From Candidatus Tiamatella sp. (lineage in GTDB: Archaea > Thermoproteota > Thermoprotei_A > Sulfolobales > Acidilobaceae): a stretch of DNA of 37,990 bases. This document shows, piece by piece, positions 16,043 to 24,735 of this stretch; the first letter of the stretch is position 1, and each line of letters begins with the position of its first letter. The position numbers were made by a program, and so were the translations under genes. The notes below the pieces were generated by a model. The model was not told where the DNA came from. It did no database searches and saw only the letters and a list, made by a program, of their open reading frames with translations. The stretch spans positions 1 through 37,990 of the forward strand of contig WALV01000021.1 of the NCBI GenBank assembly GCA_015522645.1, read 5' to 3'.

Positions 16043-19000
16043 ATGGCAATTAAAGGTAGGATAACCAGGATATCAGGTCCGCTCATCATAGCTGAAGGCA
16101 TGAAAGGAATACAGATGTATGAGATGGTTGGAGTAGGAGAAGAGGGCCTCATAGGGGAAGTTTCCAGGATTATGGGTGACAAAGCCTACATACAGGTATA
16201 CGAGTCCACCAGCGGCCTAAGGCCTGGAGACCCTGTTGAGGGTACAGGGGCTCCTTTAAGCGTTGAACTCGGCCCTGGTCTATTGACAAGTATTTATGAC
16301 GGTGTTCAAAGACCGCTTAATAAGATAGCGGAGTCCACGAAGGATATTTTCATTAGAAGAGGAGTACATATAGCTCCTATTCCCAGAGACAGGAAATGGA
16401 CGTTCACTCCAGTTAAACTCGAGAAGGGAGACAAGGTTTCAGGTGGGGATATCATTGGAACAGTACAGGAGACCAGCCTCATAGAGCATAAGGTAATGGT
16501 TCCCCCGAATGTTCACGGGAAGATTAAGTGGATCGCTGTGGAAGGGGACTATACTATAGAGGACATGATAGGGGAAGTAGAAGTAGACGGTAAGAGTGTG
16601 CCCTTGAAACTATCCCATAGATGGCCCGTCAGAATGCCTAGGCCGTTCAAGGAGAAACTAGAGCCCAGTGAGCCTCTGATCACGGGTGTAAGGATAATAG
16701 ACACAATATTCCCAATGGCAAAAGGAGGCACAGGAGCTATACCAGGGGCGTTTGGAACAGGTAAATGCGTCTTGCCTCGTACCCCTGTCATGTTCGCTAA
16801 CGGCGAAATATTCCCCATAGAAGAGATCTATAGAATGTTCAAGGATAGAGGTGAGGTGTTAGAGTCTAGTGAAGATGAAGAGATTATAGATGTGTCTAAC
16901 TTAAACCTAAAAGTAGTCTCGTTCGATGGTGAAAAACTATCCATAACACCTGTAACCCACCTCTACAGGGGGCGTTCAAGGGTTATAGTACGCGTGAAAA
17001 CAATGAGCGGGCGTGTCCTTGAGGTTACCCCTGTACATAAACTCCTACGCCTAGATAGCGACGGCGTTATAAGAGAGGTTCAAGCAGCATCTCTAAAACC
17101 AGGGGATCAGTTAGTAGTGCCGAGGAGATTACCGGTAAAAACAACTTTCCAGGAAATAGACCCATACAAGCTTGGGTTGCTAAGTACCACGGTTGCTGAT
17201 TATGAATTAATTCATGAGTTCAGGAGTCTACTCAAAAAATTGGCCTCAAAGAAGGGTGGTTATAAAGCTTTAGCATCGATACTTGGTGTTTCTGCTAAGG
17301 CAGTTGAGTCCATAGCCAATGGTAGAAACAGGCCCAGGTTACGTTTCATCAAACAAATATATAGTGAGGCTAACTTAGCTCCCCCTAGGCCTTCAGCATT
17401 AGCTCTTCCAAGAAGTAAGCGTCCTGTAAGGATCCCTGAATATGTTGACGAGGATCTAGCCGAGCTTCTGGGACTTCTGGTGTCAGATGGGATGTTAACT
17501 GAGAGAAGTGTCCGGTTCTTCTCCTCTGATAAGCAGCTGAGGAAAAGATTCGCCGAACTTGTACAAAGGCTCTTCGGTCTGGAAGTTAAAGAAAGGCAGG
17601 AGAGAACTGTTGGTAAGGTTCAAGTTAACTCGCGTCTTCTATCCATACTTCTCCAAAGGTTGGGAGTACCGCTTCACGGAAAGTCCGGGGAGGCAGAAGT
17701 TCCTAGGGCCATACTTATGTCTCCCACTAATGTTATAGCAGCATTTCTCCGGGGCTATTATCTTGGCGACGGAGGTTTCTCTGGTAACATAGCTGAAATA
17801 ACGACGGCGTCCCATAAGATGGCTATGGGACTCTCATATATTCTTACACGCCTCGGCATACTCTATAGTGTAAAGGAGAAAAAATTGAAAGGCAAGAGAT
17901 ACTATCATGTACTTATTTCCAGCCGCGATGAACTGGAGAGGCTATACAATATCATATCGGTGAGAGGAGATCACCCGAAGATTTCCGTGATAAAAAGGTA
18001 TGTATCCTCCAAGCAGCAAGGCCGGAAGTCTAGGGGCTCTCTCCGCCTCGACCCGGAGCTTATATCGAGGGAGTCTAAGATCTGGAGACCTGGCGGTATT
18101 AATGTTAGTAACTACACTGTTAATGGGGAGAGAATAGGAGTTTCAACATTAATGCTCCTGCCAAAGGCAACAGGATCTAAGGAGCTTTCCAGGCTTTCAG
18201 GGATACTTGAAGAAGTATCGGTTGATCCTGTTACCGAGGTCTCACGGATAGAGGGAGACTTTACTGTCTATGACCTCACGGTTCCAGGGACACATAATTT
18301 TGTAGGCGGTGAACTCCCTTCAATACTGCACAACACTGTAACACTTCATAGTCTTGCGCAGTGGAGTGCTGCTAAGGTTGTTATATATATTGGTTGTGGG
18401 GAGCGGGGTAATGAGATGACTGAGGTTCTGGAGAGGTTCCCCCAGTATATGGATCCCTGGTCGGGTAAGCCGTTGATGGAGAGGACTATACTTATAGCTA
18501 ATACGAGCAACATGCCTGTGGCTGCGAGGGAGGCTAGTATCTATGTGGGTATTACGCTTGCAGAGTACTACCGTGACATGGGTTATGATACGTTAATCGT
18601 TGCTGACTCTACGAGTAGGTGGGCTGAGGCTCTCCGTGAAATAGCGGGGAGACTCGAGGAGATGCCGGCGGAGGAAGGGTATCCGAGCTATCTGGCCAGT
18701 AGGCTTGCAGAGTTCTATGAGCGTGCAGGCAGGGCTGTAACTACCGGTTCACCGGAGAGGATTGGTAGTGTGACAGTCGTTGGAGCAGTATCGCCTCCTG
18801 GTGGGGACTTCACTGAGCCTGTTACAAGCCATACTAAGAGGTTCATCAGAGTTTTCTGGGCGTTGGATGCTAGATTAGCGTATAGTAGGCATTACCCGGC
18901 TATCAACTGGATAGATAGTTATTCAGCATATATTGACCTAGTGGCTAAGTGGTGGCATGAGAACGTTAATGAGAAGTGGAAGGCGTATCGTGAGGAGGCT

Positions 19001-19390
19001 ATGGAAATCCTGTTGAGGGAGGAAGAGCTTAGGGAAATAGTTCGACTAGTAGGCTCTGAAAGCCTTAGTGAACATGATAAACTGATACTTGAAACCGCTA
19101 GGTTGCTGAAGGACGGTTTCCTGAAGCAGAATGCTTTCGACGAGATAGACGCGTTCTCACCGCCGGAGAAACAGTTCTTATTACTCAGGATGATAATAAA
19201 CTTCCACAGGGAGGCTAAAAGGCTGGTTGAGAAGGGTATAACTGTTGCAAGGATAAGGGAAGCCACTCGGGACGTGGTTGTCGAAATGTCGAAGGCGAGG
19301 TTCTCTATACCTAACGATAAACCCGAGCTAATAGAAGACCTTGGGAAGAGGGCTATTGAGAAGCTTAAGAGCCTAGAGATAACCGGGTGA
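16043..19390 (+). CDS. atpA: A-type ATPase catalytic subunit A with intein in the P-loop
   Basis: This is the catalytic subunit of the A1 sector. The N-terminal barrel (KGRITRISGPLIIAEG) is followed by the bulge domain and the P-loop GAFGTGK at about 239-245 (numbered from the upstream GTG). A 523-residue intein splits Lys from Thr of the P-loop. The C-extein then resumes with TVTLHSLAQWSAA, IGCGERGNEMTEVL and DSTSRWAEALREI. Exteins total about 592 residues, a normal subunit A. ATG 16043 gives the conserved MAIKGRI start; a GTG at 16031 overlaps the end of subunit E. The protein is nonfunctional unless the intein splices, since the nucleotide site is broken. Confidence 0.96.
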   Translation: MAIKGRITRISGPLIIAEGMKGIQMYEMVGVGEEGLIGEVSRIMGDKAYIQVYESTSGLRPGDPVEGTGAPLSVELGPGLLTSIYDGVQRPLNKIAESTKDIFIRRGVHIAPIPRDRKWTFTPVKLEKGDKVSGGDIIGTVQETSLIEHKVMVPPNVHGKIKWIAVEGDYTIEDMIGEVEVDGKSVPLKLSHRWPVRMPRPFKEKLEPSEPLITGVRIIDTIFPMAKGGTGAIPGAFGTGKCVLPRTPVMFANGEIFPIEEIYRMFKDRGEVLESSEDEEIIDVSNLNLKVVSFDGEKLSITPVTHLYRGRSRVIVRVKTMSGRVLEVTPVHKLLRLDSDGVIREVQAASLKPGDQLVVPRRLPVKTTFQEIDPYKLGLLSTTVADYELIHEFRSLLKKLASKKGGYKALASILGVSAKAVESIANGRNRPRLRFIKQIYSEANLAPPRPSALALPRSKRPVRIPEYVDEDLAELLGLLVSDGMLTERSVRFFSSDKQLRKRFAELVQRLFGLEVKERQERTVGKVQVNSRLLSILLQRLGVPLHGKSGEAEVPRAILMSPTNVIAAFLRGYYLGDGGFSGNIAEITTASHKMAMGLSYILTRLGILYSVKEKKLKGKRYYHVLISSRDELERLYNIISVRGDHPKISVIKRYVSSKQQGRKSRGSLRLDPELISRESKIWRPGGINVSNYTVNGERIGVSTLMLLPKATGSKELSRLSGILEEVSVDPVTEVSRIEGDFTVYDLTVPGTHNFVGGELPSILHNTVTLHSLAQWSAAKVVIYIGCGERGNEMTEVLERFPQYMDPWSGKPLMERTILIANTSNMPVAAREASIYVGITLAEYYRDMGYDTLIVADSTSRWAEALREIAGRLEEMPAEEGYPSYLASRLAEFYERAGRAVTTGSPERIGSVTVVGAVSPPGGDFTEPVTSHTKRFIRVFWALDARLAYSRHYPAINWIDSYSAYIDLVAKWWHENVNEKWKAYREEAMEILLREEELREIVRLVGSESLSEHDKLILETARLLKDGFLKQNAFDEIDAFSPPEKQFLLLRMIINFHREAKRLVEKGITVARIREATRDVVVEMSKARFSIPNDKPELIEDLGKRAIEKLKSLEITG
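16766..18334 (+). mobile_element. VMA intein (523 aa) with intact LAGLIDADG endonuclease and an HTH
   Basis: It starts at Cys (CVLPRTPVMFANGE) and ends SILHN, followed by Thr. The Hint blocks TPVH (TxxH) and VYDLTVPGTHNFVGGELP are clear. The endonuclease motifs LLGLLVSDG (about residue 480 of the ORF) and FLRGYYLGDGG (about 570) both keep the catalytic Asp. Between the Hint domain and the first motif lies a helix-turn-helix-like stretch, YKALASILGVSAKAVESIAN with GR next, at about 410-435, resembling Cro/CI repressor DNA-binding helices. It probably helps the endonuclease to bind its target. The insertion point, between Lys and Thr of the P-loop, is one known for archaeal ATPase subunit A inteins. 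Confidence 0.92.
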
Positions 19391-19403
19391 AGAGGTGGGG
19401 TAA

Positions 19404-20798
19404 ATGTCGGTAGTAGGTGTAAGAGAGTATCATAGAATAAAGGAGATAAAAGGCCCCCTACTAGTAGTGGAGGGAGTGTCACGGGTAGCGTATGACGAGA
19501 TCGTGGAAATAGAGCTTGCTTCCGGTGAGAGGAGGAGAGGCAGAGTCCTCGACGTATCTCATGGAATAGCCGTCGTGCAAGTCTTCGAAGGTACAACTGG
19601 AATAACGAGCACGGGAACGAAAGTAAGATTCCTCGGCCGCCCACTGGAGATACCTGTAAGCGAAGATATGCTCGGAAGGGTTTTCAATGGACTGGGAGAG
19701 CCTATAGATGGCGGTCCGCCTATACTGGCGGAGGAGAAGAGGGATATTAATGGAGAACCGCTTAACCCTTCACAGAGGGCTTACCCGGAAGACTTCATAC
19801 AAACCGGTGTAAGCGCTATGGATGGGATGAATACGCTTGTAAGAGGCCAGAAGCTACCGATATTCTCGGGAAGCGGGTTACCTCACAACATTCTTGCAGC
19901 GCAAATCGCTAGGCAAGCCACTGTTAGGGGGGAGCAAGAGGAATTCGCCGTGGTCTTCTCAGCCATAGGTATAAAGTATGATGACGCACTGTTCTTCAAG
20001 AACTTCTTCGAGGAGACAGGTGCGTTAAACAGGGTAGCAATGTTTATGAACCTGGCAGACGAGCCTGCTATGATCAGGCTTGTAACACCTCGTGCAGCAT
20101 TGACGCTAGCTGAGTACCTTGCCTATGAGAGGGACATGCATGTCCTAGTCATACTAACCGATATGACCAACTACGCGGAGGCTCTCCGTGAGATAAGTTC
20201 GGCGAGGGAGGAGGTGCCTGGAAGGCAGGGATACCCGGGATACATGTATAGTGACCTGGCCAGCATTTATGAGAGGGCTGGTAGAGTGCATGGTAAGAAA
20301 GGAAGTATAACACAGATGCCTATATTGACGATGCCTAACGACGATATTACACACCCAATTCCAGACCTCACAGGGTATATAACGGAGGGCCAGATAGTAC
20401 TCGACAGGAACCTCCATAACAGGGGAATATACCCTCCAATAAACGTTCTCATGAGCCTCTCGAGGCTCATGAAGGAAGGAATAGGCGAGGGCAAGACAAG
20501 GGAGGATCACAGCGATGTGAGCAACCAGCTTTACGCTGCATACTCTAGAGCGGTAGAGCTGAGGAGCCTGGCTACTGTAGTAGGAGAGGAGAGTTTGAGT
20601 AATGTTGACAGGCTATACTTGAAGTACGCTGATTTATTCGAGGAGAAGTTCCTAGCCCAAGATCCCAGGGAGAATAGGAGTATAGAGCAGACACTCGATC
20701 TTGCCTGGGATATACTCTCCGTGCTCCCTGAGGCGGAGCTAACTAACATTAAGGATAAGCATATCAGGAAATACCATCCTAACTACAGGTCGAAGTGA
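19404..20798 (+). CDS. atpB: A-type ATPase regulatory subunit B
   Basis: The 464-residue non-catalytic subunit alternates with A in the A1 hexamer. The N-terminal barrel ([17 protein letters not shown]) is followed by [18 protein letters not shown] in place of a P-loop, which marks it as subunit B rather than A. Further matches are [34 protein letters not shown] and [15 protein letters not shown]. The ribosome site GAGGTGG is 5 bases before ATG 19404. There is no intein in this paralogue. An 11-base-pair inverted repeat lies inside it at 20449-20472. Confidence 0.97.
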   Translation: MSVVGVREYHRIKEIKGPLLVVEGVSRVAYDEIVEIELASGERRRGRVLDVSHGIAVVQVFEGTTGITSTGTKVRFLGRPLEIPVSEDMLGRVFNGLGEPIDGGPPILAEEKRDINGEPLNPSQRAYPEDFIQTGVSAMDGMNTLVRGQKLPIFSGSGLPHNILAAQIARQATVRGEQEEFAVVFSAIGIKYDDALFFKNFFEETGALNRVAMFMNLADEPAMIRLVTPRAALTLAEYLAYERDMHVLVILTDMTNYAEALREISSAREEVPGRQGYPGYMYSDLASIYERAGRVHGKKGSITQMPILTMPNDDITHPIPDLTGYITEGQIVLDRNLHNRGIYPPINVLMSLSRLMKEGIGEGKTREDHSDVSNQLYAAYSRAVELRSLATVVGEESLSNVDRLYLKYADLFEEKFLAQDPRENRSIEQTLDLAWDILSVLPEAELTNIKDKHIRKYHPNYRSK

Positions 20799-20813
20799 TC
20801 TTTTGAACCTCCT

Positions 20814-21008
20814 CTATTTCTCCTTAAACAACGCCCAGTAGCCTGCGATAATTATTATAGAGAGCAGAGTAGCTAGCAGCCATATTGTTATCTTAACCAC
20901 TAGAAGATCCCAACCGGCTCTCGGCGGCTTGAACAGTAACCAAGTATAAACCACGTACACCACTATTATACCTAGTAATCCAATCCTCTGTTTACCCAAT
21001 ATGATCAC
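20814..21008 (-). CDS. Small two-span membrane protein, unknown function
   Basis: This 64-residue ORF sits antiparallel in the gap between atpB and atpD. It has two hydrophobic segments, GLLGIIVVYVVYTWLLF (about 10-26) and ITIWLLATLLSIIIIAGYWA (about 40-59), joined by a short basic loop (KPPRAG), and ends with KEK. The gap between the two ATPase genes is almost wholly filled by it, and its composition is strongly membrane-like, which supports a real gene. The GTG start at 21008 has no good ribosome site. I do not recognise a family; a link to the ATPase is only positional. Confidence 0.55.
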   Translation of the reverse strand: MIILGKQRIGLLGIIVVYVVYTWLLFKPPRAGWDLLVVKITIWLLATLLSIIIIAGYWALFKEK

Positions 21009-21104
21009 ACTATTCTAGGTAAGGGTATTTATTGTAAAATATATAATTTGGATCAACCAGCTAGGTTCAACGGGAGTCCAGCTAGTAGAGTTAGGTGTTA
21101 TGAG

Positions 21105-21749
21105 ATGGCTTTGGATGCTAGAAAGGTATTGCCGACGAAGATTAATTTGATAAAGTTGAAGAGAGAGGAGAAGATTATTAGGAAAGTAAGGAAGGTAATG
21201 GAGGAGAAGAGGGAAGTCTTACTCCTCTATATTAGACAGGCGATATCTGACTACGAGAGATATTATAATGAGGTGGCTAAATCCCTAATCGAGTTCTATG
21301 ATAATTTTTATCTAGGAGTCGCTGATGAAGGGTTCTCTTCTGTCCAGAGAATGGCTGGGAACGTTAATCCTGGCCTTAGGGTGAAGGAGTTTAAGAAGGT
21401 GCTTTTCGCCGTCAAGGTTCCGAGCTACGAGATTGACGAGTCAACCTACCCTGCTCTAAGATATTCCCCTGGTACGAGCCCCTATCTAGTTGATTCGCTT
21501 GAAATGATGAAGTCGATCTTGCCTAATCTTATGAAGATAGCTGAGCTTGAAGAGATTTTAAGGCTGCTTATCAACGAGTTGAAGGAGACTCAAAGGCTCA
21601 TTAACGCTATAGACTACGTTATACTCCCAAGCTATGAGAAGGTTACTAAGTTCATTAACATGGTTTTGGAGGAGCGTATGAGGGAGGAGTTCATTAGGCT
21701 TAAACTCCTTAAGAGGAAGCTTGAGAGGAGGGAGGAGGCTGCTTCCTAG
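21105..21749 (+). CDS. atpD: A-type ATPase subunit D (central stalk)
   Basis: This is the central-shaft subunit. Long N- and C-terminal helices flank a short middle region. The N-terminus reads MALDARKVLPTKINLIKLKR, and the C-terminal helix includes AIDYVILPSYEKVTKFINMV followed by a basic tail. Starting at ATG 21105 gives about 214 residues and the usual N-terminus. A TTG at 21048 would add 19 residues unlike the family. AGGTG lies 8-12 bases upstream. It is separated from atpB by about 300 bases that hold the small minus-strand ORF, so it may have its own promoter. No subunit C or K gene follows. Confidence 0.92.
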   Translation: MALDARKVLPTKINLIKLKREEKIIRKVRKVMEEKREVLLLYIRQAISDYERYYNEVAKSLIEFYDNFYLGVADEGFSSVQRMAGNVNPGLRVKEFKKVLFAVKVPSYEIDESTYPALRYSPGTSPYLVDSLEMMKSILPNLMKIAELEEILRLLINELKETQRLINAIDYVILPSYEKVTKFINMVLEERMREEFIRLKLLKRKLERREEAAS

Positions 21750-21937
21750 GCATATATCATGTTTCCGAGCTCCCTCACTCTCTGGTTCTATATGGCTATG
21801 GTGTTGCCAGCTGGATTCGGGTAGTCTTGGTCTTGTAACTGTGCTTATGTAAATTTTTCTATAATCATTGTTGAATTTATGGAAAAAATTTATAAATGCC
21901 TCATCGATATACTAATCATGTTTCGAGGTGGTAGGAC
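21750..21937 (+). promoter_or_regulatory. Intergenic region with Cdc48/VAT promoter
   Basis: A strong TATA box TTTATAAAT lies at 21889-21897, preceded by a purine-rich BRE-like GGAAAAAA. It predicts initiation near 21920 and a short leader with GAGGTGG before ATG 21938. A T-rich run (AAATTTTTCT) at about 21851-21860 could end the ATPase transcript. A 21-codon ORF from 21759 is present but has no ribosome site. Confidence 0.6.
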
Positions 21938-24130
21938 ATGGCTCAAAACAGCAAAGAAGTAAGATTGAGGGTAAGAGAAGCCGACCAGAGGGATGTGGGT
22001 AGGAAAATAGCTAGAATAGGTAGAAATGTAATGAAGCTCCTCGGACTAGAAACTGGTGACTTCCTAGAAATAGAGGGGCCAAAGTCAATAGCGGTAGCAA
22101 CAGTATGGCCCCTACACGGGGGGGAAGCCCAGAGAGACATAATCAGGATAGACGGGTACATTAGAAGCGCGATAGGTGCAAGCATAGGGGACTATGTAAC
22201 TGTCAGGAAAGCCGAAAACGTAGAGCCGGCGAAGAAAATAGTGCTGGCCCCATTGGAACCTATTAGATTCGGAAAAGACTTCGTTGACTACGTTAAGAAC
22301 ATACTTAAAATGAAGCCAGTTGGGCGTGGAGAGACTATTGTTATTCCAGTATTCGAAGGATTACCCTTGATGGTTGTCTCAACACAGCCAAGCCACTACG
22401 TCTACGTCACAGACGATAGTGAAGTGTCTATAAGAGAGAAACCCTTGAAGGAAGCAGAACTAGAGAAGGCGCGGGGGTTCCCTAAAGTCACATGGGAGGA
22501 CATAGGTGATCTTGAAGAGGCTAAAGAGAAGATAAGGGAAATAGTAGAGTTACCCATGAAGCACCCGGAGCTATTCAAGCACCTCGGTATAGAGCCGCCG
22601 AAGGGGGTGCTGCTATATGGGCCTCCGGGCACGGGTAAAACACTGTTAGCTAAGGCTCTCGCAAACGAGATAGGAGCCTATTTTGTAATGATAAATGGAC
22701 CCGAGATCATGAGCAAGTTCTACGGGGAAAGCGAGCAGAGGCTGAGGGAGATATTTAGAGAGGCAGAGGAAAACGCGCCCAGCATTATTTTCATCGACGA
22801 GATAGACGCTATAGCACCAAAGAGGGAGGAAGTAACGGGTGAAGTCGAAAAAAGGGTAGTGTCCCAGCTTCTCACATTGATGGATGGTATGAAGGAGAGA
22901 GGGAAAGTAATAGTTATAGGCGCGACCAATAGACCGGATGCTCTCGACCCAGCACTTAGAAGGCCAGGTAGGTTTGACAGGGAAATAGAGATAAGGCCTC
23001 CGGATAAGAGGGCTAGGAAGCTCATACTACAGGTACATACGAGGAACATGCCTCTGGACGAGGATGTTGATTTAGATAAACTGGCGGAGCTAACACACGG
23101 CTATACAGGAGCCGATTTAGCAGCCCTAGCTAAGGAAGCAGCGATGAGTGCTCTAAGGAGATTCATTAGAGATGGCAAAGTAGATCTATACCAGGCAAAG
23201 GAGCTTCCAGCAGGCATGCTGAAGAACATTAAGGTAACAATGAATGATTTCCTCGAGGCAATGAAGCTGATAAGGCCTACTCTAATCAGGGAGATATATG
23301 TAGAGGTCCCCCAAGTGAAATGGGATGACATAGGAGGACTAGATGAGGTGAAACAAGAAGTCAGGGAAGCCGTGGAATGGCCAATTAAATACGGGAAAAT
23401 AATCGAGAAAATGGGGATACACCCTCCGAAAGGCGTACTCCTCTTCGGTCCCCCAGGCACGGGTAAAACTTTACTGGCTAAAGCAGCTGCAACGGAGAGC
23501 GGGGCGAATTTCATAGCAGTGCGTGGGCCGGAAATACTGAGCAAGTGGGTTGGTGAAAGCGAGAAAGCGATAAGGAAAATATTCGAGAGAGCGAGGCAGG
23601 CGGCACCTACAATAGTATTCTTCGACGAAATAGACTCCATAGCGCCAGCTAGAGGGCTAAGGCATGACAGCGGAGTAACTGATAGAATAGTGAACCAGAT
23701 ACTGACAGAGATGGATGGGATCGTCCCCCTGAACAAGGTTGTAGTTATGGGAGCCACAAACAGGCCTGACATCATTGATCCCGCACTACTGAGGCCCGGT
23801 AGATTCGATAGGGTAATCTATGTACCACCTCCAGATAAGGAGGCCAGGAAAGAGATATTCAGAATACATACGAGGAACATGCCTCTAGGAAAAGACGTTG
23901 ACTTTGACAAGCTAGCGGAGCTAACCGAGGGTTATACGGGCGCGGATATTGAGGCGGTTTGCCGTGAGGCGGCAATGATAAAGTTAAGGGAAAAACTGGA
24001 GATAGGTCCCGTTGAAATGAAGCATTTCGAGACTGCTCTCAAGAAGGTTCCTCCAAGCATAACTAAAGAAGACTTGGAGAGATATGAGAAGCTCGTAAAG
24101 GAATACAAGAGAATGACTCTGGGAGGCTAA
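21938..24130 (+). CDS. Cdc48/VAT-type double AAA+ ATPase
   Basis: The 730-residue product is a p97/VAT unfoldase. The N-terminal substrate domain (1 to about 180) is a double-psi barrel plus a second subdomain. Two AAA modules follow. The first has Walker A GPPGTGKT near 228 and Walker B IIFIDEID near 281; the second has Walker A GPPGTGKT near 502 and Walker B IVFFDEID near 560. Sensor and arginine-finger motifs ([20 protein letters not shown] and the second-copy equivalent) are complete. It unfolds proteins for the proteasome and remodels complexes. Codon use favours A-ending codons (ata, aga, gga), unlike most neighbours, perhaps a high-expression style. The stop codon lies in the loop of a hairpin at 24121-24139. 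Confidence 0.97.
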   Translation: MAQNSKEVRLRVREADQRDVGRKIARIGRNVMKLLGLETGDFLEIEGPKSIAVATVWPLHGGEAQRDIIRIDGYIRSAIGASIGDYVTVRKAENVEPAKKIVLAPLEPIRFGKDFVDYVKNILKMKPVGRGETIVIPVFEGLPLMVVSTQPSHYVYVTDDSEVSIREKPLKEAELEKARGFPKVTWEDIGDLEEAKEKIREIVELPMKHPELFKHLGIEPPKGVLLYGPPGTGKTLLAKALANEIGAYFVMINGPEIMSKFYGESEQRLREIFREAEENAPSIIFIDEIDAIAPKREEVTGEVEKRVVSQLLTLMDGMKERGKVIVIGATNRPDALDPALRRPGRFDREIEIRPPDKRARKLILQVHTRNMPLDEDVDLDKLAELTHGYTGADLAALAKEAAMSALRRFIRDGKVDLYQAKELPAGMLKNIKVTMNDFLEAMKLIRPTLIREIYVEVPQVKWDDIGGLDEVKQEVREAVEWPIKYGKIIEKMGIHPPKGVLLFGPPGTGKTLLAKAAATESGANFIAVRGPEILSKWVGESEKAIRKIFERARQAAPTIVFFDEIDSIAPARGLRHDSGVTDRIVNQILTEMDGIVPLNKVVVMGATNRPDIIDPALLRPGRFDRVIYVPPPDKEARKEIFRIHTRNMPLGKDVDFDKLAELTEGYTGADIEAVCREAAMIKLREKLEIGPVEMKHFETALKKVPPSITKEDLERYEKLVKEYKRMTLGG

Positions 24131-24139
24131 TCTCCTCCC
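24121..24139. terminator. Hairpin with the Cdc48 stop codon in its loop
   Basis: GGGAGG (24121-24126) and CCTCCC (24134-24139) form a perfect 6-base-pair stem. The 7-base loop CTAATCT contains the TAA stop (24128-24130), and TCATCTTTT follows. It lies exactly at a convergent gene junction, so it could end transcription both ways. Confidence 0.45.
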
Positions 24140-24406
24140 TCATCTTTTCCCATACATAATCCTACCCTCACTATCCTTAATGTAAACTATCCGGTGTAAC
24201 GGTATGACCGTCCACTCATCATCCAGTGTCAAAGCCCACTTGTCTGCCGAGACCACTCGATCCAAAGGTATTTCCCTTATCATCGAACCCGAGATATCCT
24301 TCTCTCTATGAATATAGCCTATGACCACTCCTTTAGGCCGCTCATGTAGAAGCCACCGCAACTTATCATACAGAACGCTCCTCCCCAAACATAACACCAT
24401 TATCAA
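24140..24406 (-). CDS. DUF504/MJ1316-type RNA-end-binding domain protein
   Basis: This is a single-domain product of up to 88 residues. The pattern LYDKLRWLLHERPKGVVIGY, then IREIPLDRVV and a C-terminal TVIPLHRIVYI, matches the DUF504 (UPF0248) family. That family has been described as the MJ1316 domain, linked to recognition of RNA cyclic ends. TTG 24406, ATG 24400, GTG 24397 or a later TTG are all possible starts, and none has a convincing ribosome site. The gene is the last of a minus-strand group of tRNA-Gln, the H/ACA RNA candidate, and this ORF. Its 3' end meets Cdc48 with only 9 bases between. Confidence 0.75.
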   Translation of the reverse strand: MIMVLCLGRSVLYDKLRWLLHERPKGVVIGYIHREKDISGSMIREIPLDRVVSADKWALTLDDEWTVIPLHRIVYIKDSEGRIMYGKR

Positions 24407-24415
24407 CGCTCTGAA

Positions 24416-24490
24416 TGTGGGGAGGGGTAGAGTCCCCCGGTCATTACCCGTGAACCACGGTTAATCCCGGGATTGTCGCCTCCCTCCCCC
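24416..24490 (-). ncRNA. Candidate H/ACA box guide sRNA
   Basis: On the minus strand a 75-base element has all parts of a single-hairpin archaeal H/ACA RNA. There is a lower stem GGGGAGGG/CCCTCCCC (8 pairs), and a two-sided pocket follows (left AGGCGACAA, right GACTCTAC). The upper stem is TCCCGG/CCGGGG. Above it, tandem GA residues on both sides (GGGA and TGACC) fit a K-turn for L7Ae, capped by ACCGTG-GTT-CACGGGT. ACA (24416-24418) directly follows the lower stem. From the top of the pocket to ACA is 14-16 bases, as the family rule requires. A TATA-like CTATAC at about 24518 lies near 27 bases upstream. Predicted target form: (G)UAGAGUC-Psi-N-UUGUCGCC; not matched to any rRNA here. Confidence 0.65.
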
Positions 24491-24536
24491 AACCGTATAA
24501 TATGACAAAATAGAAGTATAGATTTTTCCCATGGGA

Positions 24537-24644
24537 TGGTAGCCGGGCGGGGATTCGAACCCCGGTCACGGGGGATCTCCCAGCAGAGCCCGTTACGGAC
24601 CGCTGTCCAAAGCCCCGCATCCTTGGCCGCTAGACGACCCGGCT
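24537..24644 (-). tRNA. tRNA-Gln (TTG) with a 32-base intron, CCA encoded
   Basis: The acceptor stem is AGCCGGG/CCCGGCT, then A73 and CCA (24537-24539). The T arm is CGGGG-TTCGAAT-CCCCG, and the anticodon stem is CGGGG/CCCCG. The loop reads CTTTGG up to the intron, giving anticodon TTG. The intron (24575-24606) sits at the standard 37/38 position and forms a bulge-helix-bulge. Exon CTTT pairs with intron GGAG, intron CAGC pairs with GCTG, and 3-base bulges lie at both splice sites. The AGCC 5' end suits an archaeal tRNA-Gln. A TATA-like AATAAAATAT (24666-24675) is correctly spaced upstream. Confidence 0.93.
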
Positions 24645-24735
24645 CTCCACCGACTGGTGGTTCCCATATTTTATTAGTATTCATATTAACCTATAAAGGA
24701 TATATTTATTCTTCGGGTTCAGATGGAGGTGTAAC

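Noticed and set aside
21759-21824. 21-codon ORF before Cdc48
   Set aside because: No ribosome site and no sign of conservation can be seen; it lies upstream of the Cdc48 promoter.
24403-24684. ORFs of 93 and 69 codons across tRNA-Gln on both strands
   Set aside because: They only read through the tRNA and the H/ACA candidate and show no protein-like pattern.
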